Assembly (NCBI GenBank): GCA_951802425.1
Contig: OX637804.1
Coordinates: 1,116,001-1,180,000, forward strand
Reading direction: 5' to 3'
DNA from: Clavaria fumosa
Taxonomy: Eukaryota > Basidiomycota > Agaricomycetes > Agaricales > Clavariaceae
Length of the DNA: 64,000 nt
Both the position numbers and the translations under genes were made by a program. Positions 10,246-21,485 of this stretch are shown one piece after another. The notes below the pieces were generated by a model. That model was not told the origin of the DNA and made no database searches. It saw nothing but the letters and a program-made list of their open reading frames with translations. The first letter of the stretch is position 1. The number at the start of each line of letters is the position of its first letter.

Positions 10246-11530
10246 TCAGGAGCGGGGAAGTTCATCCCACTTCGCTTCACTAAACACCAAAGGGTAGCGG
10301 CTGGGCCAATCGGGGGTAGGGCCAGAGTTGGGAAAGCGGGTGTCCAGAATACTTGTGGATGCGAGGGTACTCGTTTTCAGGGGTGCAGGGGCTCGAGGGG
10401 ATGGGGAACACTGTGGGGGGCAGCGGGTAAGGCTCAGCTCTGCCTTCTGCCAGTCAATATCCGGGTTGTGCCGCTTGAGCCAGTCATGCCCAAGGATGAC
10501 CTTGTGGGACTGGGTCTTTCCCAGCAGAAAGTGGATCCGCTCCTGGTGGTCACCAACTCTCACCAGCACCTCTATCCCATACCGGACCTTTCCATTCCTG
10601 TTCTGTGTCCCATCCACATTATACATGGTGATTGGGTTCAGCAGGAGAGATGGCTCCAGTCCCACTCCTTTCGCCCACTCCAAATCCATGAAGCAGTTGG
10701 TGCACCCTGAGTCGACAAGGGCCTTCATTGTAGTCCCTTTGCCAGTGCTGAAAGCCTCCAAGTGCACCTGGATGGCTAGCTCTCGTGGCACATGTTTCCG
10801 CACTTCTGGCCGCACTCTGGTTAGGCACTCTGCCAGTCTCACTTCCTCCTTCACCTCAGCCCCAATTCGGGTATGTCTCCGCTGCAAGATAGTATATCGG
10901 GGTATACTTGCAGCAGGCACAGGGACGGAAAGGGGGCTGGCACACTTCTTCTCCCCAGTGGGAGTCCTCCTCTCTCTCTCACACAGCTCTATGCAGGCTC
11001 GGAGCCGTGCAATCTCTTTCTCATATCCCTCCACCATTTGGGGGGCACATGGTGCTGCCCGGGTTTGGGCCCTTGGGACCTGCGGACGCGTATCAGGCAG
11101 GGGGCAGAAACGGACAGCATGGCCAGTCTGGTGGCATCGGAAACAACATCTCTCATCAGCAGGGGCCCATCCTTGGGCCATGGCCACATCTGGAGTACAC
11201 AGCAGAGGGGTCACAGGAGGTCGCGAAACGGTCACGGCAGGTCGCGGTAGGGTCGTGGTGGGTCGCGCGGGGGTCACAGTGGGTCGCGGTGTCCGTTCCG
11301 TGAGTATCCCATCCAGTCGCCTTTGCTGGGCATCAAGCCTCTCAGCCAGCACCTTCCATTCTCCATATGTCTCTGGCATTGGGGAGACACCATAGATTCT
11401 CTCCACCAACCTCCTACTCAGGTTCAACTCCAGCCAATGGACTAGGATTCCTGAGTCCTTCTCTGCACTCAACTTCGCCCGTTGGAACAGCATCTCGAAT
11501 TTCGCGAAGAACTCTGGTGCTGTCATGGCA
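10246..11530 (-). CDS. Gypsy gag-protease, C-terminal segment (outer copy)
   Basis: Downstream part of the outer Gypsy gag, continuing in frame from 17106. It shows a CCHC zinc knuckle (CFRCHQTGHAVRFC), a pepsin-like retroviral protease motif (ALVDSGCTNCFM) and a Pro-rich C-terminus, and ends at TGA 10246-10248. Joined across the nested insertion (17416-17106 plus 11530-10246) the gag-protease is 531 codons, exactly the length in the nested copy. The residues following the stop continue with typical pre-RT sequence (PDFDIKIEFKKDPEHLSSKL). Confidence 0.88.
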
Positions 11531-11535
11531 CCCTG

Positions 11536-11826
11536 TGTTAGGATCGCTTATGTAAGCCATCCCAAAGTGCAGTTGTGGAGAAACTGGGGAGGGTTGTTGG
11601 AAGGTCACATGACCTGTGGCTGGGTTGGATTATGTAATCATGTAAGATCACATGACCTGGGGCCTGGGCGCATCACGTGATCCGAGGGTCCGAGCGTGGG
11701 AAAGTCGGCAAGTGCCGAAGCGTTCGCTATAAGTACTTTCGCTTTTCCTTTTTTGTACTCTTTTCCCCTTATCTTAGTATTGTCGTCATGACCTTACGCT
11801 TAAGTTGTGTGAGACCCAGTCTGATA
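11536..11826 (+). repeat. Gypsy (nested copy) 5' LTR with TATA and self-primer
   Basis: 291 bp. TATAAG at 11728-11733 is a likely promoter. ATCTTAGTATT at 11771-11781, about 40 bp downstream, lies where the transcript would start and is perfectly complementary to the site just after the LTR. Confidence 0.92.
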
Positions 11827-11827
11827 T

Positions 11828-11838
11828 AATACTAAGAT
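11828..11838 (+). promoter_or_regulatory. Self-priming site (Tf1/sushi type)
   Basis: AATACTAAGAT lies one base after the 5' LTR and is the exact reverse complement of ATCTTAGTATT at 11771-11781 within the LTR. In the Tf1 family the first 11 bases of the RNA fold back onto such a site and serve as primer instead of a tRNA. The length of 11 and the position fit that mechanism. The same pair is present in the outer copy (minus strand, about 17971-17981). Confidence 0.75.
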
Positions 11839-12393
11839 CCGCCCGTCCGCCCTAGCCCCGTGTCCTAACCCGGCTAGCCTGGACCCTTAATCTCAAACTG
11901 TGACACGTTGTCACAGCTCAGCCCCTATCATCCTCTTCTTCTTTACCCTGCCCGCAGTGTGTAACAGAACTGCGTGAAATTTTTACTGTGTGTACATACA
12001 CATGACCAGACCCAGAGGAAGTCAACTGTGACCCTCCCCAAGTGATACCGAGTGCCAAAGGCCCGGATCTCTATTTTACAGCTACGTACCAGTGAATCGC
12101 TTAGTGTACAGGGCAAGGAAAGCCCCTACATAGTCTTCTGTAGTTTCCTGGTCCAGTGGACAGAGCCCTTGCTCTGTGACCATTGTCAGAAGGGCACACG
12201 GGCAACTCATTAGGAGTTGTGGAGTGACCACCTGGGATACCATTCGTGCCCCACGTTAACAAAAGATTCATAGAATAAGAGTTCTATAGGTACATAAGTA
12301 CCTAGAAGAGCAGCCTGAGAGGACAGGACTGTTAAGAGATCGAAGAAATCCTGAGTGCCGAAGGCCCGGAATTTTATTTTACAGTGCTATAGA
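11839..12393 (+). other. Gypsy 5' leader (non-coding)
   Basis: About 555 bp between priming site and gag ATG. It contains a tRNA-like D-arm phrase (cctggtccagtggacagagc, about 12149-12168), but I could not find a matching T-arm. The same leader occurs inverted at 17417-17970 in the outer copy. Confidence 0.6.
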
Positions 12394-13989
12394 ATGCTGG
12401 ACCTAGCCGTTGCCCCCTTTGATGGGCAGAAAAGGAACTTCCGTACGTTCCTCCGATCCCTTCGCCTCCTGTTTATGGCGAACCCGACTACCTATGCTGT
12501 GGACCTGGTGAAGGTCCTCTTTGCTCTGAGCAAAATTGTTGGAGATGGATTCGCTGCAGAATGGGCGAATATGAAGGCAGAAGAGATCCTGGGTAGTGGT
12601 GAGGCCAGAACCTGGGCAGAGTTTGTGGAGGAGATGAAGCGCGCATTCGATGACCCGAATGACCGTGCGACTGCCCTTGCCGATATTGCAGGGCTGAAAC
12701 AGGGTGCCATGACAGCACCAGAGTTCTTCGCGAAATTCGAGACGCTGTTCCAACAGGCGAAGTTGAGTGCAGAGAAGGACTCAGGAATCCTAGTCCATTG
12801 GCTGGAGTTGAACCTGAGTAGGAGGTTGGTGGAGAGAATCTATGGTGTCTCCCCAATGCCAGAGACATATGGAGAATGGAAGGTGCTGGCTGAGAGGCTT
12901 GATGCCCAGCAAAGGCGACTGGATGGGATACTCACGGAACGGACACCGCGACCCACTGTGACCCCCGCGCGACCCACCGCGACCCTACCGCGACCTGCCG
13001 TGACCGTTTCGTGACCTCCTGTGACCCCTCTGCTGTGTACTCCAGATGTGGCCATGGCCCAAGGATGGGCCCCTGCTGATGAGAGATGTTGTTTCCGATG
13101 CCACCAGACTGGCCATGCTGTCCGTTTCTGCCCCCTGCCTGATACGCGTCCGCAGGTCCCAAGGGCCCAAACCCGGGCAGCACCATGTGCCCCCCAAATG
13201 GTGGAGGGATATGAGAAAGAGATTGCACGGCTCCGAGCCTGCATAGAGCTGTGTGAGAGAGAGAGGAGGACTCCCACTGGGGAGAAGAAGTGTGCCAGCC
13301 CCCTTTCCGTCCCTGTGCCTGCTGCAAGTATACCCCGATATACTATCTTGCAGCGGAGACATACCCGAATTGGGGCTGAGGTGAAGGAGGAAGTGAGACT
13401 GGCAGAGTGCCTAACCAGAGTGCGGCCAGAAGTGCGGAAACATGTGCCACGAGAGCTAGCCATCCAGGTGCACTTGGAGGCTTTCAGCACTGGCAAAGGG
13501 ACTACAATGAAGGCCCTTGTCGACTCAGGGTGCACCAACTGCTTCATGGATTTGGAGTGGGCGAAAGGAGTGGGACTGGAGCCATCTCTCCTGCTGAACC
13601 CAATCACCATGTATAATGTGGATGGGACACAGAACAGGAATGGAAAGGTCCGGTATGGGATAGAGGTGCTGGTGAGAGTTGGTGACCACCAGGAGCGGAT
13701 CCACTTTCTGCTGGGAAAGACCCAGTCCCACAAGGTCATCCTTGGGCATGACTGGCTCAAGCGGCACAACCCGGATATTGACTGGCAGAAGGCAGAGCTG
13801 AGCCTTACCCGCTGCCCCCCACAGTGTTCCCCATCCCCTCGAGCCCCTGCACCCCTGAAAACGAGTACCCTCGCATCCACAAGTATTCTGGACACCCGCT
13901 TTCCCAACTCTGGCCCTACCCCCGATTGGCCCAGCCGCTACCCTTTGGTGTTTAGTGAAGCGAAGTGGGATGAACTTCCCCGCTCCTGA
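12394..13989 (+). CDS. Gypsy gag-protease (nested copy, one internal stop)
   Basis: Start at the ATG 12394 (MLDLAVAPFDGQ); codons upstream lack an ATG. It encodes capsid-type gag (FRTFLRSLRLLF, WAEFVEEMKRAF, retrotransposon-gag pattern), a CCHC knuckle around residue 230 and protease DSG around residue 375. TGA at 13012-13014 replaces the CGA of the outer copy (T-V-S-R-P), a CpG transition in a phase of RP-rich repeats (cgacccac). The reading frame otherwise continues to TGA 13987-13989, the same stop as in the outer copy. Confidence 0.88.
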
Positions 13990-16803
13990 CCAGACTTCGA
14001 TATTAAGATCGAATTCAAAAAGGACCCTGAGCACCTCTCCTCCAAGCTGTATTCTTTGACACGGCAGGAGATGGTGGAGATGAACCGTTGGGTGGATGAG
14101 CAGCTTGCTTCTGGACGAATCCGGCCCTCGAAATCCCCATATGCCAGCCCCTTCTTCTTCAAACATGAGAAGGACAAACTGCGGCCAATCATCGACTACT
14201 CGAGGCTGAATGCACACCTGATCAAGGACAAGTACCCCCTTCCCCGCATCCGAGACACAGTGGATGTGCTTAAAGGAGCGTCAATCTACTCTAAGATTGA
14301 TGCAAAAGGAGGTTTCCCATCTATGCAGGTCTGGCCCGAGCACCAGCACCGCTGCGCCTTCCTGACACCCCGTGGACTCTTCGAACCAGCTGTCATGTGG
14401 TTTGGACTGCAGAATGCCCCTGCCACCTTCCAACGCTTCATGAATCATGTGTTGAGGGAGGAGATTGCAGGAGGACATGTGAGGGCCTATGTGGATGATG
14501 TCATTGTGTTTGCAGAGGACTTGGCTACACACCGGTACTGGATGGATTGGGTCTTGAGGAAGTTTGGAGAGAATGGGTTGTGTCTCAAACTCAGTAAATG
14601 CGAGTTTGAGAAGAGTGAGATCATCTTCCTGGGGATGAAGATCTCCCACAACAGACTAGAGCATGATCCGGCCAAGGGTGCGGCAGTCCGAGATTGGCCA
14701 CGTCCTAAGAATGTGAAGGATGTCCAGAGGTTCAATGGGATGCTGAACTACCTCCGCCGGCACATCCCGAATCTTTCTGCCTGGGCGGGGCCACTCTTCC
14801 GGCTGACTGGGAATGTTCCGTGGAAATGGGAGGAGGAGGAGGAAGCAGCCTTCCGAGATCTCTGCCAGGCACTTGTATCGGCCCCAGTCTTGGCTCTGCC
14901 TCAGGACAAAGGGAGATGGAAGGTAGAGACAGATGCAAGCAACTTGGCAACTGGTGGAGTGCTCTCGCAGCAGCAGGCGGATGGAACCTGGAGAGTTGTT
15001 GACTATATCTCCAAGGCCCTCACTGCAGCTGAGAAGAACTATGATGTGTACGACAAGGAGTTCTTGGCTGTGATTCGGGCACTTCGCGAGTGGCGAGCAT
15101 ACCTCATTGGAGCAGAGGAGACGATCGAGATCTGGACGGACCATGCAAACCTCCAGTACTTCTGGAAGCCCCAGAAGTTGAAGCCGAGGCAGGTTTGTTG
15201 GGTTGGAGAGCTCCAGTGCTTTGACTTTGAGATAAAGTATCGCACTGGCAAGTCGAATACAAAGGCAGATGCACTCTCCCGGAGACCGGACTATGGAGAG
15301 ATGGTGGAGGAGGATGCACCAGTGCAGGTTTTCCCGGAAACGGAAGTCCGTGTGTCATTCACATCGGAAATGGAGACGCTACTCCAGAAAAATAGCGCGG
15401 TACACATACAGAAGCCGGAGGAGCTTGATGATGAGTGGACACGAGATCGTGCTGGACTCTGGTGAAAGGGGATAGTCACTTGGGTCCCCCTAGGAGCTCG
15501 TGAGGCTGTTCTCGAGTTTGAGCATGACCTCCCCGCTGCTGGACACCCTGGGCCCCGGAAGTTGAGAGCAGCACTAGTGAAGGGTTATTGGTGGCCGGAC
15601 ATGGTAAAAGATGCGGATCGGTATGCCCAGGGGTGTGAGACATGCCAGCGGATGAAGCCCGACCGTACCAAGCGTGCTGCCCCACTGCACCCCCATCTGG
15701 TGCCCGATGGTCCCTGGTCGGTGATCTCATGGGACATAGTCGGTCCCCTCCCCCTCTCCCGTGGACATAATGCCATCCTTGTTATTGTCGACAAATTCAC
15801 GAAACAGACACTGCTTGAAGCAATCGGGCTCGACCTCACAGGACTTGGAGCGGCGCGTCTCCTCCGGGATCGAGTGTTTCGTGACCATGGAGTCCCTCAC
15901 AAGGTTGTGAGTGACCGGGGGTCCCAGTTCGTGTCCCGCTTCATGAAGGAGTTCTACTCCATGATCCGGGTAAAAGCAAATCCAAGTACTGCCTTTCATC
16001 CGCAGACTGATGGACAGACAGAACGGGCGAACCAGGAGATGGAGATCTATCTCCGGGCTTACGTGGACCATCTCCAGGATGACTGGGCTGAATGGTTGTC
16101 CACTGCGGAGTTTGCTCTTAATAATCGTGAGCACTCAGCAACAGGACAGACACCTTTCTTCCTCGATTATGGACAACACCCATGGAATGGGGGGCTCCGG
16201 CCACCTTCTGAGGTGAACCCGGCAGCGGACGAGTGGATGGCTAAGCTCACGGAGTCCCGAAGAGCAGCCAAGGAGGCAATGGAAAAAGCAGTGGCAGCGA
16301 TGAAGAAGAGCTATGATAAGGGGAAACGCCCAAGTCGGGAGTACTCTGAGGGAGATCTGGTCTGGCTGGATACTAGAAACTTGAAGATGGACCGGCCCTG
16401 TAAAAAGCTTGACAACAAGAGAGCAGGCCCCTTTGCAGTTGAGGAGAAGGTGGGACCTGCTGGGTATCGCCTCAAGCTCCCTCGGGCCTGGCGCATCCAT
16501 CGGGTCTTCAATGAGTTGCTGTTGACACCATACCACCCCCCTTCCTTCCCTTCTCAGAACCTGCCTCCCCCTCCGCCCCCTACGATTGATGATGACCACC
16601 TGGAGTATGATGTGGAGGCGATCCTTGATGTTAAGAAGGTGGGGCGTGGAGTGAGATACCTGGTGAAGTGGTTGGGATACCCTGTAGAGGAGAACACTTG
16701 GGAGCCACGACGGAACCTCACCAATGTGGCATTGCTCCTCCGGGACTTCTTCCTTGCTCACCCCGACAAGGCCAAGCTAGCTGGTCGGGACGCCCAGCCT
16801 TAA
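13990..16803 (+). CDS. Gypsy pol (nested copy, one internal stop)
   Basis: Same length and domain order as the outer pol: RT (AYVDD near residue 168), RNase H, integrase with DDE residues, chromodomain at the C-terminus, stop at 16801-16803. TGA at 15463-15465 (after AGLW) corresponds to CGA in the outer copy, again a CpG to TpG change, and cuts the frame between RNase H and integrase. The integrase half itself is intact. Small substitutions against the outer copy (for example SDRGSQF versus SDQGSQF) are few, so the two copies are close relatives. Confidence 0.9.
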
Positions 16804-16814
16804 GAGGGGGGTGA

Positions 16815-17105
16815 TGTTAGGATCGCTTATGTAAGCCATCCCAAAGTGCAGTTGTGGAGAAACTGGGGAGGGTTGTTGGAAGGTCACATGACCTGTGGCT
16901 GGGTCGGATTATGTAATCATGTAAGACCACATGACCTGGGGCCTGGGCGCATCACGTGATCCGAGGGTCCGAGCGTGGGAAAGTCGGCAAGTGCCGAAGC
17001 GTTCGCTATAAGTACTTTCGCTTTTCCTTTTTTGTACTCTTTTCCCCTTATCTTAGTATTGTCGTCATGACCTTACGCTTAAGTTGTGTGAGACCCAGTC
17101 TGATA
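16815..17105 (+). repeat. Gypsy (nested copy) 3' LTR
   Basis: 291 bp, tgttag...ctgata, preceded by the purine tract at about 16802-16814 and followed by the target duplication ccctg. Confidence 0.93.
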
Positions 17106-17416
17106 CCCTGTTTCAGCCCTGCAATATCGGCAAGGGCAGTCGCACGGTCATTCGGGTCATCGAATGCGCGCTTCATCTCCTCCACAAACTCTGCCCAGGT
17201 TCTGGCCTCACCACTACCCAGGATCTCTTCTGCCTTCATATTCGCCCATTCTGCAGCGAATCCATCTCCAACAATTTTGCTCAGAGCAAAGAGGACCTTC
17301 ACCAGGTCCACAGCATAGGTAGTCGGGTTCGCCATAAACAGGAGGCGAAGGGATCGGAGGAACGTACGGAAGTTCCTTTTCTGCCCATCAAAGGGGGCAA
17401 CGGCTAGGTCCAGCAT
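17106..17416 (-). CDS. Gypsy gag, N-terminal segment (outer copy)
   Basis: First 103 codons and two bases of the outer Gypsy gag, starting at the minus-strand ATG 17416 (MLDLAVAPFDGQ) and interrupted after ADIAGLKQG by the nested copy. It continues in frame at 11530. Sequence matches residues 1-104 of the nested gag. Confidence 0.88.
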
Positions 17417-17982
17417 TCTATAGCACTGTAAAATAAAATTCCGGGCCTTCGGCACTCAGGATTTCTTCGATCTCTTAACAGTCCTGTCCTCTCAGGCTGC
17501 TCTTCTAGGTACTTATGTACCTATAGAACTCTTATTCTATGAATCTTTTGTTAACGTGGGGCACGAATGGTATCCCAGGTGGTCACTCCACAACTCCTAA
17601 TGAGTTGCCCGTGTGCCCTTCTGACAATGGTCACAGAGCAAGGCTCTGTCCACTGGACCAGGAAACTACAGAAGACTATGTAGGGGCTTTCCTTGCCCTG
17701 TACACTAAGCGATTCACTGGTACGTAGCTGTAAAATAGAGATCCGGGCCTTTGGCACTCGGTATCACTTGGGGAGGGTCACAGTTGACTTCCTCTGGGTC
17801 TGGTCACGTGTATGTACACACAGTAAAAATTTCACGCAGTTCTGTTACACATTGCGGGCAGGGTAAAGAAGAAGAGGATGATAGGGGCTGAGCTGTGACA
17901 ACGTGTCACAGTTTGAGATTAAGGGTCCAGGCTAGCCGGGTTAGGACACGGGGCTAGGGCGGACGGGCGGATCTTAGTATTA

Positions 17983-18273
17983 TATCAGACTGGGTCTCAC
18001 ACAACTTAAGCGTAAGGTCATGATGACAATACTAAGATAAGGGGAAAAGAGTACAAAAAAGGAAAAGCGAAAGTACTTATAGCGAACGCTTCGGCACTTG
18101 CCGACTTTCCCACGCTCGGACCCTCGGATCACGTGATGCGCCCAGGCCCCAGGTCATGTGATCTTACATGATTACATAATCCAACCCAGCCACAGGTCAT
18201 GTGACCTTCCAACAACCCTCCCCAGTTTCTCCACAACTGCACTTTGGGATGGCTTACATAAGCGATCCTAACA
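17983..18273 (-). repeat. Gypsy (outer copy) 5' LTR
   Basis: 291 bp, reverse orientation. It differs from its partner LTR at 7130-7420 at three sites (for example catgatgac versus catgacgac). Its priming-site complement lies at about 17971-17981. Confidence 0.93.
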
Positions 18274-18278
18274 CTAAC

Positions 18279-21137
18279 TCAGCCATCCGCCGTCGCCTCG
18301 CCCCACTTGTACAGGCAAACATACCTGCCACCTGTGACCACTCTGCGCGCGACACCTGGGAACATCTCAAAAAAACGTACTACAAGTCCGATGTAAGCGC
18401 ACAGTTTATGCTCAGAGAGCAGGTAGCTTCTCTCAAACTTCGAGATGCTGCCGATGCCGAGAGGTATCTTGGGGAGTTCAACACTGCAATGGAACGGTTT
18501 GCTGCCATGGGTGTGAGCTACTCCGATGCAGACACAATCTTCCAGACCATCAACGGGATCCCCGATGTGGGAACCTGGCTCGTCTTCAAGCAGGTGACCC
18601 TGGCTGCCGTCTCTGCAGCTGCTGCGACTTCAACCCCGATGACCTATAGCCAAGTGAGATACCGCATAGAGGCGGAAGCAGAGAGGGTTCGCGGCCTGGG
18701 GAAGCAACGCCCAGGGCCGGGCTCCGAATACGCAAATGTGGCAAGGGAGGTTCGCAAGCATCAGAACAACCCAAGCGGTACCCCTTGCACAAACCCACGT
18801 TGCACAAGGAATGGGCGACAAGCCGAATCACACAACCTGGAGCATTGTTTCCAGCCAGGAGGGGGTATGGAAGGCCAGAAGCCTGAGTGGATGGTACAGC
18901 ACGACAAGGCGAGGAAGGCAGCGAAGCCTGCCCACTCGAATCCAGCCATGGCAAGTCAGCCGCCAGCAGCGCTAGCAGCCTCCGGAATCGAATGGAATCT
19001 TGATGCCAACCTCTCCTGTGCAGCTTCTGAAGGTCCCGAGCTGTCCCTCCTAGCGAACCACGCCCTAGCTGCGCTCCTAGACTCTGGGACAACATCCCAC
19101 ATCATGAGGGACAGGCAGCACTTCTGGACTTACGATGAGACTCTCGCGACCCCAGTCCGAACAGCAAATCACGGTGTTCTCGAGACGTGTGGTCGTGGGG
19201 ACTGTGTCACACTTATTCGGTGGAACAGTCGCTCACGCCGACTCAAGTTCAGAGGCTGTCTTCATGCACCTAGGGCTGTCATCAACCTAGTATCTGTCGG
19301 AACAATGGTCAATGCAAACTTCGGGCTAAACTTTGACTTTGGGAAGGTGTCAATCACCACACCTCCCTCTCCCTCCGGTCGCCATGTGTGCTATGAGCGA
19401 GAGTTGGAAGGGAAGCTCGCTTTCCTCGACATTGAGTTTCTCATGCCACCGCCAAGCCTGCCAAGGTTCCCAGAGGAGTCCTCCGCATTTGCTAAAGTTG
19501 AACTGACTGCTGAACTCTGGCATGCTCGACTAGGCCATGCTGGAGGCGAAGTTGCCAGGCACCTGCGGTCCTCAGCTACTGGTGTCATGATGGCCCCCAA
19601 CAAACCCTACACGTGCGAGGCTTGTATCATTGGGAAACACCCACGGCAACCACATCCCTCATCTGAAACGCCTCGAGCCAGCAAGTTCTTGGAGCTGGTG
19701 CACTTTGATACGTTTGGTCCTTTCCCTGTGGAAACTCCTCATGGGAAGCTCTATGGGATCCTTTTCTTGGACGACTATGGGAACAATGTCAAAATTGATC
19801 TTCTCGCCCTGAAGAGCCAAGCATTGACAGCCTTCAAACACATGCAGACGCACTGGGAACGGAAGTTTGGGCGGAAGCTACTGAAGGTGCGATCTGACAA
19901 TGCTGGGGAGTTCTGGAGTAATGAATTCACGGAGTACATCAATGAGAATGGCATCGAGCGTGAATTTGCGTGCCCTTACGCTCACCAGCAGAACGGGAAG
20001 GCTGAAAGGGCTATCAGGACGATCGAGGGCCGTGTCCTGGCCATGCTGGCCGGTGCTGGGGCATCTCGAAGCCTATGGGGTGAAGCGACTCTGACAGCAG
20101 CCTATCTTTGGAACTGCACACCGTCTCGAACCCTTCCTCCTGGAGTAACACCTTTCGAGATGGTACATAAACGCAAGCCTGACCTCTCACACCTTCGTGT
20201 GTGGGGCTCACGCTGCTATGCACGGGTTCCCCTGGAGCTGCAGACGAAATTGGGTCCAAGGTCGCGCGAATGCTATTTCATGGGCTACCCGGATGGCGTG
20301 AAGGGCTACAGGGTGCGGGATGCGAGCACGCGGGCTTTCTTCAACTCCAGGGACGTAATCTTCGATGAAAACCTGGCTGGGTTTGAGCCTGAAAGCGAAG
20401 GAGAAGATGCGGACACACCTGCGGCATCTATCAGCGATGCTGCTGCCTCAGGGGACACTCCTGCCACATCTGTTCCTTCCACACCGTCCACTCCGCCCCG
20501 TTGTGCGCCGAAGCCGCCGGCCCCTCCTCCACGCCCCAAGAGCACTCGCACTCGAGTCCTGACCGAGTTCGGGAAGCGAAATGAGGCTGCAGTTCAGAAA
20601 TCGAAGGAGTTCAGGGAGAGGCTGGCGGCAGCCCGAACCGTTCGAGGGTCGAGGAGCAGTGCTGCGCCTGATGTTGGGGGCGATGCGGTGGATGCTGGTG
20701 AGGCGGGAAACGATGCTCAGAAGGCGGGTGGGGACGCCAGGGTCGTCGAGCATGATGCGCCTGTGGGGCATGTCTTTGGAGATGAGCATGCGAATCTGGT
20801 GTGCACTGAAAGTGCTTTCCTCTCGATTCGAAGTGACAGGCCTAGGGACCCCACAGCCCAGTCATACGACATGCGGGTGCCCCCTGCAAACTATGCAGAA
20901 GCTCGGAGGCGCAGCAACTTTCCCACCTGGGAGGCGACGGTGCAGAAGGAACTCGCCACTCTGAAGGAGATGGGGGTGTACTCACTCTCGCACCTTCCCT
21001 CAGGGCGAAAAGCAATCGGGAACCGTTGGGTTTTCGAGAATAAGATAGATGGTGACAAGCTGATTGCGAAGGGCCGCATCGTCGCCCAGGGCTTTCTTCA
21101 GATCCCGGGGGTGGACTTTTGCAAGACATTCGCGCCT
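18279..21137 (+). CDS. Copia polyprotein, segment 2 (gag, protease, integrase, RT start)
   Basis: Residues 78-1030 of the Copia polyprotein. In order: UBN2/gag-type helical region, a variant zinc knuckle (CTNPRC then HNLEHC) near residue 246, protease ALLDSGTTSHIM near 344, the pre-integrase HHCC region (LWHARLGH...CEACIIGK) near 488, the integrase core with HFDTFGP, RSDNAGEF and NGKAERAIRT (D, D, E), a Pro/Ser/Ala-rich linker, then RT start (WVFENKIDG, AKGRIVAQGF, FCKTFAP). It ends at the target duplication cgcgcct of the KDZ insertion and resumes in frame at 36561. No stop or frameshift was found. Confidence 0.92.
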
Positions 21138-21485
21138 CACATAGTTCAGTCGGATATTCTAGTATACAACGGGATACCGGACACTGCAAATCCCCTGTAT
21201 ATAATGGGGTACCGGATTCCGCCGGAGATATCTGATTTTCTAGTAATATATGTGGCTGGCGGAGGATATCCTTGCCAGGATAACCATGGGTTCAGCGAAT
21301 TAAATAGGATATTCTTGACCGGATAACCTCAGGTCCAGCAAAATTGGATAGGGTATCCATGACTGGATTGAATCCAGGCCACCAAATTAAATAGGATATC
21401 CTTAACTGGATTGAATCCAAGCAACCATAATAAATAGGATATCCATGACTGAAGAAAATCCAGGCCACCAAATTAAATGGAATAT
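21138..21485 (+). repeat. KDZ terminal inverted repeat, left
   Basis: Matches the reverse complement of about 36206-36553 with only a few substitutions (three in the first 130 bp by eye). It ends where the 43-bp repeat array starts to diverge. Confidence 0.9.

Larger units (their letters stand above)
11536..17105 (+). mobile_element. Chromodomain Gypsy retrotransposon (nested copy, plus strand)
   Basis: A full-length copy of the same family, inserted in reverse orientation into gag of the outer copy with target duplication ccctg (11531-11535 and 17106-17110). LTRs 11536-11826 and 16815-17105 (291 bp each) differ at two sites by eye. It contains leader, gag-protease (12394-13989) and pol (13990-16803), and a purine tract (aagaggggggtga) right before the 3' LTR. 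Two extra in-frame TGA codons (13012-13014, 15463-15465), absent from the outer copy, probably make it non-autonomous. Confidence 0.94.
7130..18273 (-). mobile_element. Chromodomain Gypsy retrotransposon (outer copy, minus strand)
   Basis: Flanked by 5-bp duplication ctaac (7125-7129 and 18274-18278) inside Copia gag. The 291-bp LTRs are at 17983-18273 (5') and 7130-7420 (3') and differ at three positions by eye. Order on the minus strand: leader, gag (17416 downward), break by the second Gypsy copy (11536-17105), rest of gag-protease to 10246, RT-RNase H-integrase-chromodomain (10245-7432), 3' LTR. Without the nested copy it is about 5.57 kb. The C-terminal chromodomain and the self-priming layout place it among Tf1/sushi-type chromoviruses. 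Confidence 0.93.

Noticed and set aside
12140..12250. tRNA gene in the Gypsy leader
   Set aside because: A D-arm-like phrase is present, but no matching T-arm or acceptor stem; kept only as a remark.
18201..18278. Extension of the Copia frame upstream into the Gypsy LTR
   Set aside because: The first 26 codons are LTR sequence; the true upstream part of the gene is 6899-7129.
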